From: Amoebophrya sp. A120
Taxonomy: Eukaryota; Sar; Dinophyceae; Syndiniales; Amoebophryaceae
Direction: 5' to 3'
Assembly (NCBI GenBank): GCA_905178155.1
Contig: CAJINV010000013.1
Location: 1,988,281-2,052,280, forward strand
DNA: 64,000 nt
Shown here: piece after piece, positions 9,655-20,078 of the stretch
Position numbering within the stretch: position 1 is the first letter of the stretch
Layout: each line of letters begins with the position of its first letter
Notes under the pieces: model-generated
Told to the model about the DNA's origin: nothing
Database searches by the model: none
The model's input: only the letters and a program-made list of their open reading frames with translations
Position numbers and translations under genes: made by a program

Positions 9655-12036
9655 ATAACTTCGCCTTCACTGCGCAATTCACCCATAGGATGAAGGCGCG
9701 CGCAACTGAACAGAAGCGCAAGTGTTGTTGAGACAGAGCGCGCCTCAGACCGAATCGCACGACGCCCTGCGACGGTCACACTGGCAGCAAACAGAAAACC
9801 CGGCCGGCACAGCAAGCTACAGGGAGCAAGCCACGCAAGCCAGGCTCTCGAACCCCACAGAGCCACGTCCCGGACGTAGAGGAGGGCCAAGCCGTGGGAC
9901 ACGACATGGGCCGCCGGACGCGTTCCCCAGATGTGACTAAATGCCGGGGCGGCCCGGAGCTGTCGGGGACAGAGAGCCGGGCGCGCGGGGCTGCGGAGCT
10001 AGGTAGCGAAATCGTGGAACAGTGCCGGCGCGTAATCCCTGCAGCGAAGTGAGGGGACCGGGCGAAGCTGTGGGGGTTTGCTCCCAGGTGTGTCTAGTGA
10101 ATGTCTGCCCGGGAAAGTTCCACGGGCTTGTTACCAGGCGAAGACAGCGCAAAGCGCGGCGGCGTGATGCTTCAGCCCGAAGCATCCAGGATTTTGTTTC
10201 ATCAGATCGGCAAAGCGCTCCCAGGCACGCTGGATGAATCGAACAACTACAGAGAAGTCCGAAACAGGAGAAGAAGCAATCAAGACTGCGCGAAGACGGA
10301 CAGCTGATTACCCCTCGCCCCCACACCAACCGCTGAACCCCTTCGACTGTGCTCACTGCCTTAACAATGAACACCGGCGGACCGACGCCGAGGAGCGAAG
10401 GACGGAGTTGCAATGCCGGTAGGCAACGCAACTCAGCTCTCCTTCCGAGTCAGCACTCCTGATACCCCTGCGCGAGAGGTCTGGGCACGTCGTGATGACA
10501 CAACCAAACGTCAACGCAAAAGCTGCAACGAGGAAGTCGCGAACCGCGAACGGGCGCAACAACGACGTCGCGAACGCACGACCCCACCCCAACACCCGCA
10601 GGCGGCTTCATCGAAGTCACACACGCGGACGGAGGAGCACCTATATCAACCGGCGCCCCCGGTATGCGACCCACTGTCTACAGACCGCCGCCACCTGCGG
10701 GACTGTGGGGTTGCGCGTCCAGGGTGCTGGGCGATGTGGTGTGGGTGCCGGCCATCTGTGTTGATGTGCTGTGTTGTTCGCGAACCCATCGGGCACGCGG
10801 GTGTCTTTGTATTTGTCAGCCCATCGGGCCGCCCCTGCGAACGGCAGGGGCGAAAAGGTGGGCGCGGGGGTGCCCTGTGGTGCGGCCGTTTGTTGCTTGC
10901 CGTTTTTTTTTTTTTATACTAGAACAACTATAAACCATAATAAAAGAGTCGAAGATCAGCCCTGTTTGTAGCTTGCCGTTTGTAGTTGGTGAGGCGCTGT
11001 GTAGTTCGCTCCGGCTTATGATCACTGTAGTGCGATCTTATACCGGCTAACGCCAATGTTAGACTGGGCCCGGCCCATGGCAATTGCCAAGGGCCTTGCG
11101 GGCAATGCCCTAGGAAGCCAGTAGCGTCGTGCGTTTCTGATTTCTGTCAGCGTGAAACGCAGTGCCCCCGCTCTCGCGGTTTCACCGCTGACAGGCGAGT
11201 GGCCCACCACTGCTGCTCCTCTGCTGCGTCGCAGCTCACATCGGAGAGCAGAATCATGAGACACCCGCGGCACGCAGAGCGGCAGGCCGCAGCAAGGGCT
11301 GCGCTGTTTACCGTTGCGTGTTGCCGAAAGCGCCCTCAGCCAAAGGCCGAGATGACGCCGGACATGTGCCCTGGACGGCGTGAAGAACCACGCTGCCACA
11401 TCGTGGCCAGCCCGATCCTTCCTACGCTCCCCCACCAGTGGCGCCCGCGAGAACCGCGAACGTGTCATCGACATGTGCGTAAGTACCACTGCAGGAGAAT
11501 AGCCTGGAAGATAGTTGAAGAACGCAACATCTCTGCACTGCGAGATGTGCGCAACAGCCCTTCCCACCGGGACATCATCCCCTGTCAGGATAATGCCTCG
11601 GCGCTCGGCAGGGCCGAGCTACGTGCACACGGCAAAGCGCACGCCGTTTGTTCTGACCTGCCCATGGCTCGGACAGCTCAATGGCAACGGAACCACCGGA
11701 GCTCTTTCCCTGCCGCACACTGCATTGATCCACGCTAAGGATTGGCAGTGCCGGAAACGACAAGGCGGAACTGCCAAGCAGAACCAGAGCGAAGGCCTGA
11801 GGCGTACAAGTACGCCTCGCTTTCTCATCGAGACACTCCTCCGTCAAATATCCACCCTCCGAGAACCGAAGGGCCGAAAAAACGCCAAGCCGAGGCAAGC
11901 CAAGGCGAGGTGAAGATTCAGGATAGAGGACAAAGACCCAGCCGAAGCTGGTCGGCGACGGGCAGCCAGCCCGCCGCCGAAGTGTGCAACCCTCTTGCTT
12001 GCTCAGGCGAACTGATATAAACGCTACGCGTGACAT
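9653..12036. mobile_element. GC-rich element, long copy (about 2.38 kb)
   Basis: It has the same ends as the short copy and follows it directly, sharing the ATAT at the junction. The 1.95 kb interior is GC-rich with long overlapping frames on both strands. These are Arg/Pro-rich, have no recognisable motif and look compositional. It is most likely non-autonomous. It abuts the last coding exon of the minus-strand coiled-coil gene. Confidence 0.7.
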
Positions 12037-13221
12037 ATTGATTCCTGGTCCAGAAAAAGAATTCGCGCTGCAGTTGTCGCAGCTGCTGCTGTGTAACTAC
12101 TGCCAGTCACGATACGATCGACACGACTCTCCCTTTTGCAGTGCGTATTTCTTCTGGTCACCCGGCCATATTCTTCGTCGATCAGTTTCAGCTCCGAAAC
12201 GAGGCTATCCGTGATGCTGATGGTCGAGGCGTGTTGCTGCTGCTGCTGGTCATCAACATGTCCATTCACATGATGTAGCGAGGACCCCAAAGGCGGTGGG
12301 GCGGGCAACGAGGTAAGACCTGCTCTGCTCGACGAAGCACGGGTTGGATTCCTGTTGTTCCCCAGGTCGAAGGTAGAAGACGTACTAGATGCGTCCACAA
12401 CTGGTCCGTTGTCTTGGTCCTCTTTCTGCCGCGGGAGGAATCTTCCGGCACCACCAGTAAATGACCCGACCTCTGGTCGTCCCGCCTGCTCCGCAGAGCG
12501 ATCAAGAAGGTGGATAGCAACATCACTAGTGTCAACAGTTGCGGCGCCGTTTTGATAATTTTGATTTCTTTCCTCGCCGCCTGGACGACCGGCAGATGAG
12601 AAAGACGTTTTGGAAGAACCAGCTCTGCTGCCCTCGCCCACTTTACTAGTACCAGCATCATTGTAGAAGTTATATTGCGGGAGCGCGGGTGGCAGGCCAG
12701 AAGGAAGAACCGGCGGACCTTTCTTTCCAGACCTCGAAAGATTAGATGAAGGCGTGCTGGAGGACGTCGCCTTGCTGTTACCAGTGAGCGGCTGCTGAGT
12801 CAACATGTTGTGCTGATTATTTCTGCCGGTCGTCCAGGCGTGGTCCTCGCGGTCGTTGTGCTCGTCATAGTACTCTTCCCCGCGGTGTCGTCCTCTGCCC
12901 GCCAGGAACGCTCCGGCGTCGGCGGCAGCAGGAAGACCATTATCCGGCGGCACAGAGGACTTGGAGCCGCTGGAATTGTAGGATGGTCTCCTCGGAGGTG
13001 CTGCATGTAGTTCTTGTGCAGCGCCAACGCCAGCGACCACGTCTTGTGAAGTTTCATGTGGAAGACGAGCACCAGATTCTGATTCCTGGTGCAGGCCCTG
13101 TTTAATATCAGACGAGCTGATCTGTTCCAGCACTTTTTTCAAGGCGTCGTTCTGATAATACAGCTCTTGGAGCTTGTACCGGTACTGCTCCTTCTGCTGG
13201 GCTTGCCTTATGCAGGGCAAA
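12037..13221 (-). CDS. Last exon of the coiled-coil gene
   Basis: The frame is open from about 13221, after an AG-like boundary in the intron at 13222-13310. It begins with a Gln/Glu/Lys/Leu coiled coil of about 50 residues, then a disordered Ser/Gly/Asp/Pro region, and ends near LFLDQES where the GC-rich element begins at 12036. The frame itself runs 12 bases into the element before a stop. The natural end of the protein may therefore have been changed by the insertion. Confidence 0.6.
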
Positions 13222-16200
13222 AAAAAAACGTTCTTGCCAGCACAGAAGATGCAGATAACGAAACACGTGCGCAGTCGTCAGCAGGAAAGATGATGCATTA
13301 CAATACCCGTCTTTTTCATCTGCTCGTTCTCAAATTTCGCTCCGTTCCTATCGTCCTATCAATCTTTACCAACCACCCGACACGCCCGATGGCGTGTTGA
13401 GAGGAGAGGGGGCGAGGGCGTCGCGGTCCCTCACCGTAGAGACAGCCTAGAGGGATGCCTCAAGGTCCCCCCCATACGCCGCAGCGCCGGCGGCCCGAAG
13501 GACCCAGGGAGGCGCGCTGACCTGATGAATTCGGGCACCCCCAAGAGGGACCGGAGGCCCGACGGACCTTCGAGTCCTCGACCACCGCCAATCGCCGCGC
13601 AAAGGCCCAAAAAGACCACGCTCCAGCTGCCGGAGAACAAGGAGGCCCGCGCCCTAGCCGAAACAGCAGGCAGAAAGCGTCCGCAAAGCCATACTTCGCC
13701 AAGTGCTCAGAACGCAAGAAAAACCGACCCGCCTCGAAAGGAATCCTTTACCGGAGCCCCTCCTGCGAAATCTCGCCAACAAGCTAGGCGAGGAAAAGAA
13801 GATGGAGCGCCCCTGTCACAGCAACTCCGAAAACCTCCCCCGACAGTAAAACCCGTCGCGACAATATCGGCACAGGGCTGCGGACCCCAGTCCCGCTTCC
13901 TGAAACTTTGCCTGCTACGAGGGTAAGAACCCAGTTCCCGGCGCAGGCAATTCCGGGGCACAGAGCCGGCCCGTTCCTACGAATCCTATATGCCTTCGCA
14001 GTACCGCCGAAAAGCAAAAGCAAATAAGCCCCGCCGAGTATGTTCCTTAAAGCGAAGCACCTATAACGACGCGCGAAAGAGAAGCCGCGTCTGTGTCCCG
14101 TGCCGCTGGCCCGCCAGGCTGTAGGAGTCCCAACTTGGGGCTTCCCCCGCATCGCTCGAACCAATAGAAGACTGCTCGCGCCCATAGACCGAACAGGGGC
14201 GGGCCGAGGTAGGTAACGTCCTCAGCCTGATTGCCACCAACCGCCGTAGCAAATAAAATACTTCTTCCGGCCTCGCGCCAAAAAGGGGCCCGAGGGCAGA
14301 ACTCGAGCTAGACGGCTCCCGGGCCACCGAGTAACTCGCTCTCTCCTGTAGAAGGTCCATGTCTCCAAACCATTCAGCCAACCGGCCACACGTACTACAA
14401 TGGCATGGCGGTAACCATGAATGACCCACCGAAAACCGGCCTCGGTGGGTGGGTGCCCACAGAAAACCAGCGCGTTGGAGGAAAGAAGAGCCCCCTCTTG
14501 GACGCCTAATCCCCTTCCCCGCTAAGAGTGTACAAGCCAGCGGTGGGACCCTGCCTGTTGATTACGGGGCGAACCCGTCCAACCCCAAAGGTGGGAGAGA
14601 AAATCTAAAACCGTACATGCCGACATATAGACAGGTCCAAATGAGGCGCCCCAAAGAAACGGCCACGGCCTCCTGTAGCCAGTAGGCAAGCATCCCCGGG
14701 CGAAGCACAAACAATTGAATACCGGAGCGGGAATGTTAGCAAAACAAACCAACACCTTCCTTAACCTGGCCTTAGCCTCTAGCACCATAATCGCGCGCTG
14801 GGCCTGGCGGGTCAATTACCACCAGAAAAGCCCCTTGTGAAGCCTATGCACCGCCGAAACCTAGTGCGAAATCCGGAGCCTCGCCCTGCCAAGCTGTCTG
14901 GGTGCATCGAACACGACGCTCTCTGCTTCGGGACGGAAGATCTCCCTTGCCTATTCCCAAGTGAAACAAATCCCGGGGCCTGAGACTGAGTGAAGCGAAA
15001 ATACAACAACCTGAGTGAAGCGAAAATACAACAATGCATTACAATACCCGTCTTTTTCATCTGCTCGTTCTCAAAATTATTCTTTTGATAAATCATAGTA
15101 CATCGAAATGCAGAAGAGCTGGGGGCTGGTTACCATGTTGCCAAAGAAAGGAAGCAGACGCAGACGCAGATGTGCTTACGAGATCAAACGCAATTGTTTC
15201 TGTTTGAAAAGTATGTTCTGTCTCGTGCTAGCCAGAACTTTGTTTCCCAAGTGATATGCTTCTGCAGGTGCGCGCAGAGGCCCTGCCATTGGACGTCGCG
15301 GTCTTGCTCATGCTGCTTGAAGTCGGAAAGGATACCTGCAAGGAGGGTCAAATGATGATGTGTTGCAAGTCGATAAAGATTATAAGTGGATAACCGAAAA
15401 AAGAAATGGAAAACCTCAAAACAGAAATTGCTAGCGATTTTTGCTTTATGCCGCAGCAGCGGAGAACGAGCAATCGCATTGTAGTACTATTGATCCGGCC
15501 AGCACGGCCGGCAAAATAAATGCCACGAACGCAACATGATCATTTCTGTTCTATACCTGACAAGTCTACGTCGCGCTTTTCTTTCAATTCGTCGAGCTTT
15601 TTCTGAACGTCCGCTTTTTCTCTCCGCCCCGCTTCCGCGCACTCCTTCCAGTTGAGGCAGCCCGCATGCCACTTGGCCGCGTCCTTTTCCGCTTTTGCCA
15701 GCTTCTCTTGCAGTTCGCGCACAACTTCTACTGGTTGTACTTCGGCCCCGGCCGTTTTGCTCGCACTCGTCCCACTGCCGCCGGCAGCGTCTTTGTTCTG
15801 CAACGTGCGGAAGAAGTCGCTCGGGCACTGCTGCTGCTCTCCATCATGATCCTCAACATCGACGTTGTCGGGTGGCGGCGCTTATCAGATGCAAACATGT
15901 CTGGGTCTTTTTACGGAAAACATGTATTCCTCGAAAGAGGCCACAATCTGTGATGCGTGAAGCGGATGATCTCACCGCCACATCCCATTCCCAGCATGTT
16001 GTCGTTATGCTCATGCAAAAGTAAGCGCGACTCTCAGTCTTCTTCTTCACGCTAGCTAGGCATTTTGTATTTCTAGGACCACCCGTCAGAAAGTTTTTCA
16101 TGCTTAAAGACGTAAATGAAGTTCGATTCGCCTGTAGAGACGAGCATCACAAGTTTCCAGGCCCAGAGAGCAGACATCTTTACAATGCATAGTGTCCCGG

Positions 16201-18630
16201 GCTCGACGTTCGCTTTCGCCCAAAGTTCGTCGCGTTCGTTTAAGATATCGCACGAAAAAATAAGTGCAACTCTGGCGGCAATGTCAATCACGATTTTGCA
16301 GCAGGCTCTGGTGTTTGATAAGTTGTTCGGAGGTACGCATGACCCATAAAATTTGCCATGCCTCGTCCTGCTTCATGCATTTTTAGCAGAAACTGCAAGT
16401 GTAGTTGATTTTTGAATACACAAGTAGGCTGACCGTGAACAAGATGCGGATTTTTCCTTGCGATACTCGACGCTTATTATGTATTCGTCCTGCTCGTCCA
16501 GCTGCTTTTTTCTGTCCACAGAAAAACTTTCGAATCAACCCAAACAAAACACAGTCTTTTTTAGGGACAGTCAGAACACCAGACGAGTCGACATTCAGAA
16601 TCGAATGCATCTTCAATTTTCCGCATGACAAAGCCGATTGGTCGTGACTCGTCTGGAGCTTGTGCTTGACTTGCTTTGCTTCGATTCGACAAAATAGTGC
16701 ACATTATCTCCACATGCATACTTCAACTCGTCACATTTCTGCGATAGCTCCGCGTTGCGATCTTCGTATCTGGTGATGCACTCTTTCTGCTTCTGCAGCT
16801 TCTGCTTCAGGCTTGCCTGCGTGGCGGCCGCCGCAGCGGTGGACTTCACCTAAAATATTTTTCGTGATGATTTCATGGAGAAGCAAGATGAAGAAGCAAC
16901 AGCAAGGAGCTCGAGCAATAAAGGAATCTTGAGAACAAGAGAGGGATAATGTTGAGAATTACTACACAGAGGATGAGGAAGCGCGACTGCGGACAAATCA
17001 GAAGAAACAACAACTACAGTGTCGGTTCATTGTGTCACCAGAAACAATAAGTATGAGAGAAAAACAGGCGCCGTTTAGGAATGTCAGCTTGAAAAGAATC
17101 GTACCAAATTATCGCATTCCGCAACGAGTTGGGCTTTTTCGTTTTCCAAGGTTTTGAACTCCTGGAATCGAGGGAAAAAAGCAACCGCGACCCGGAAAAT
17201 AAATGCGGAAGCAAATAGTGCAACGTACTAGTGCATGATGATGCATCAAAATCAAATGGAACCTTAACCTTATGTCAAGAAAATCCAAATTCATCCGTAG
17301 GAATCGAATACTGATGCATCATGCATCATGCACATTCACATGCAGCGCCAATGCGTGACGATAATCTTCCTCAAGACATCCGAGTTTGTTGTTCTGGTGC
17401 GCTGTTTTTGTCAAATTTTCGTACTTCCTGGCCTTTCGCCCATTCGTCGTGGTACAGCTGGCAGGCCGCTCTCTGTTTTGTGTTGATTTTTTTCCAAAAG
17501 TATGATCTTCATTCAAATCGTGCTAAGGACATTGTTGCACTTGTTCGCAAGAAGTATTTTTTCCCTTTGCGTTTGTCTCCTCGTGGTAAGTAGCTTTATT
17601 ATTCATCGCCATGACACCTGATCTTCCACCTCCGCCGCTTTGTTGTCCCGGTCACTGGATACAGCAGCAAGTTCGTATCCTGTGCAAAAACGCAGTTTTT
17701 ACCCGCGCCAGAGCTGTCATGGAGATCTAGCACCATGATGCGCAGCAAGTGTCGGATCATGTTGCGACTTATATATTCCTTCTTGAATAAAGAGCCATTT
17801 ACATTTTGTGGTTGACGCATTCATGCCACAATTTGAATTTCCAAAAATCATAACCTCGTCTATCCTTTCCACCTACGGATGTCAAACATGCGTGACTCGC
17901 ACCAGAACGCTCGATTTGTTCCCATGATCGTGAAGATGACTCTGGGGCGGGGACGCTGAGGTTTTTACGCAGCGGGATAATTCGGCCTCCAAATTCCGGC
18001 ACTGCAGTTCCAGCTCCTTGTAGGTGGGTTTGGACGCCTGGAGGCACGGCATGGCGGTCGTCCCGATGGTGGGCTCCTCCAGCAAGAGATCGGTCTTGAA
18101 AAGAAACAGGACCAGAGGCAGAGAGAACTGTAGTGCACAAAGAAAACCAGCTGCAGCGCCACCCACCGGAGAGGCAGGAGAACGAAGTCGTCCAGAAGAC
18201 CGCTCGTCAGAAGATCTCGGGTCGTTCGTAGTGAAAAGTAGATGGCGCGGCAGATGGTAGTACTTACTACAGCGACGGTGGTCAAGAACGGGGTCGTGAT
18301 CTAGAAGTTCGCCCGCTGGTAAAGATGATAGATTGATCCTGCGCGAGGACCAGAAGTGTGGACGTCCAAGTCTCGTGACACCAGCAGCTAGACCGGAATA
18401 CAAAGAACGGGACGGAGCAGGAGCACCTCCTCGTCCTCCAGCGCGTTTGAAGATAATGATTTTTTCCCTACAACTACTCGCCTGTATAGATCGGAGCCAC
18501 GTATTCTCGAGCGGAGCTCCTGGGGGGTAAGAGGTTGTAGAGCTAGAGGTGCATCTTCGTCGGCGTACTGTCCAAACCGAGAACTACACCAGAAGAAAGA
18601 AGACAATCGGAATCCAATCTCGTCCTTCAA
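12037..18630 (-). CDS. Multi-exon coiled-coil protein gene
   Basis: Several minus-strand exons with heptad-like sequence are recognisable. Near 18590-18480: YADEDAPLALQPLTPQELRS. Near 18120-17890: KPTYKELELQCRNLEAELSR. Near 17160-17107: EFKTLENEKAQLVAECDNL. 16852-16700 (AG acceptor, GTATGC donor): QASLKQKLQKQKECITRYED. Near 16245-16195: ILNERDELWAKANVEPG. 15880-15540: VVRELQEKLAKAEKDAAKWH. Near 15355-15260: ILSDFKQHEQDRDVQWQ. Near 13350-13310: FENEQMKKT. 13221-12037: long last exon, coiled coil (KEQYRYKLQELYYQNDALKK) followed by about 350 disordered residues. It is probably a structural or scaffolding protein. Not every exon or phase was resolved, and the gene may hold more exons or be two genes. 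The start codon may be the ATG of MPCLQASKPTYK near 18053. Confidence 0.6.
13293..13334. repeat. 42-bp direct repeat, copy 1 (exon segment)
   Basis: Identical to 15034-15075. On the minus strand it encodes FENEQMKKT followed by a GTATTG donor, so it overlaps an exon end of the coiled-coil gene. Confidence 0.85.
13335..15033. mobile_element. GC-rich insertion (1.7 kb) between 42-bp direct repeats
   Basis: The stretch is markedly GC-rich compared with its flanks and lies exactly between the two 42-bp copies. No open frame shows a recognisable motif. Near its right end a 24-bp unit (CTGAGTGAAGCGAAAATACA...) is tandemly doubled at 14986-15034. It is an insertion or a duplication with filler DNA, of unknown class. 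Confidence 0.55.
15034..15075. repeat. 42-bp direct repeat, copy 2
   Basis: Identical to 13293-13334. It carries the same exon segment and donor on the minus strand, preceded by different sequence (IYQKN in frame), so only one of the two copies is likely to be the original exon. Confidence 0.85.
15883..16191 (-). mobile_element. Introner element, diverged (309 bp)
   Basis: The left end is TATCAGATGCAAACATGTCT and the right end is the inverse of TATGCATTGTAAAGATGTCT. It separates two coding pieces of the coiled-coil gene (ending NVEPGT, then beginning APPPDNVDVEDHDG). Flanking pentamers do not match well, so it may be old. Confidence 0.6.
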
Positions 18631-18830
18631 ATGTAACCACAGTGGGTCGTGGCGGAGCAGTCACTGTAGCGCATATTGCTTGTCAAATTTTGTTATAGGT
18701 GGGTCCTCGATTGAAAATCTGCAGTGTAAGTAAGTACGCGTGGTGACCCGACATTGTGCTCGAAAAGCTCTCTATTTCTTTGATCACAAGCGCTTTGTTT
18801 GCATTCATACTCATCGATCTCTATAAGTAG

Positions 18831-19004
18831 ACCTCCTACCAGCCCTGAGGAGGTGACCATCTTCATGCGGGGGCAACACTCATGGTCCCCGTAGTACTAT
18901 CTGAGGTGCATTGCTTCATCTCGAGGATTTGAGTTCTTTTTACACGCGGAGGTGCGTGGTGCTGAACCACGTGCCCGAAAAAGCTTACCCTTTTTCTATT
19001 TTTG
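18831..19004 (+). ncRNA. Candidate structured small RNA with Sm-like site
   Basis: Four small stems follow one another. CCTCC 18832/GGAGG 18849. GACCAT 18855/ATGGTC 18882. GAGGTG 18903/CATCTC 18917, with loop CATTGCTT. CGTGGT 18955/ACCACG 18966, with loop GCTGA. ATTTTTG, an Sm-like site, follows at 18998-19004, and TATAAGTAG lies just upstream. GTAGTA at 18891, between stems 2 and 3, resembles the U2 branch-recognition word. There is no open frame here. I cannot assign it to U1, U2, U4, U5, U6, SRP or RNase P. Direction is inferred from the Sm-like site. Confidence 0.3.
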
Positions 19005-19865
19005 CAAAAATACTATGACGAATTTGCTATTTATCTTGAAGAGGCGCTGCAAAAACTAGTCGTTCGCTCCTACTAAGTTGTACTGGAGCCGATTTGCAGC
19101 TGCGCAAAAACTTCTATAAGTTTAACTTTTTATTTCAATATCGCACCAAGACCAACTCATCGGAGGACGTTGACAGCACCGCTCGTCTTGCTCAATGAAA
19201 GAAGGCAAATTTGAGAAAAACGAAACTAACAGGACAGACAGTCAATAACCTGAATTTCACATTCACGTGCACGAATTTTTGAAATACCGCAGTTACTCGC
19301 TCAACCAAGAATACTCCGTGCAGAATCAACCAACAAGCCAGGGTTTGTATGGAAGCTTCTCGCTTTCAGTCGGATTCCATGCGGATCGACTTGACATTTT
19401 AATTTTTTTTCTTGCACATCAAAAATAAACATAAAGTAGAAAGTACGGTCTGAAAACACATTTTTATTTTCCTCACAAGCATTGCAATATCAACGTTGAT
19501 GACTATCTCTATCGTTTTATCAAGGTGGCGTTTTTCGGTGTCGCATCAGTACCGGTGTGCTGGATTCGCTTCGACTTCGTGGTGGCACAACTGTCTACTA
19601 GTGTGAGTTCCACCAACCTACAACCCTAGAACAGAAAAATGAAAAAAAAATCTCCTAGAAGTTGAAGAAGTTCTGATTGAAACGAAATCATATACGGCGT
19701 TCCGAGTGCCATTTTTAACAAATTTTCGTATACTACAGCAAAGTAGAAATAGGTCCTAGTCCTTGCCGGAGGAGCCGCCCACAAACGAAACGATGCGTGG
19801 GTGCAATGGTAGATGAATTTCAGGTGAAACAGTAGAAAAAATTGAGAGACCCCAATGAAGCAGAA

Positions 19866-20078
19866 ATGCCCAGCAAAATGAGCACCGTAGAACTACTACA
19901 AATATATCTAAACCGAAATGCATCGTGCTGTCGTGATTATCTTCCCGCTCTGTGTGGACGCCTCTACAAGGCTTATTTAGCGAAAGATAATGATTTGCGT
20001 TTGTTTATCGAAAGCAATACTTGTTCAGTACCGCTTGTGCTTGATGTTTATTCGGAAAGCAGGCACGTTCTTAACTAG
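19866..20078 (+). CDS. Hypothetical 70-residue protein
   Basis: It starts at the ATG at 19866 (MPSKMSTVELLQIYLNRNAS) and ends TAG at 20076. Composition is balanced, with helices, four Cys and few low-complexity runs. No family recognised. Its last bases overlap the end of the minus-strand gene at 20071, so the two would be convergent. It could also be the last exon of a longer gene. Confidence 0.4.
   Translation: MPSKMSTVELLQIYLNRNASCCRDYLPALCGRLYKAYLAKDNDLRLFIESNTCSVPLVLDVYSESRHVLN

Noticed and set aside
9149-11913. Long overlapping frames on both strands (up to 203 codons)
   Set aside because: They lie in GC-rich repeated DNA, are Arg/Pro/Ser-rich, are duplicated with the element and show no motif; composition explains them.
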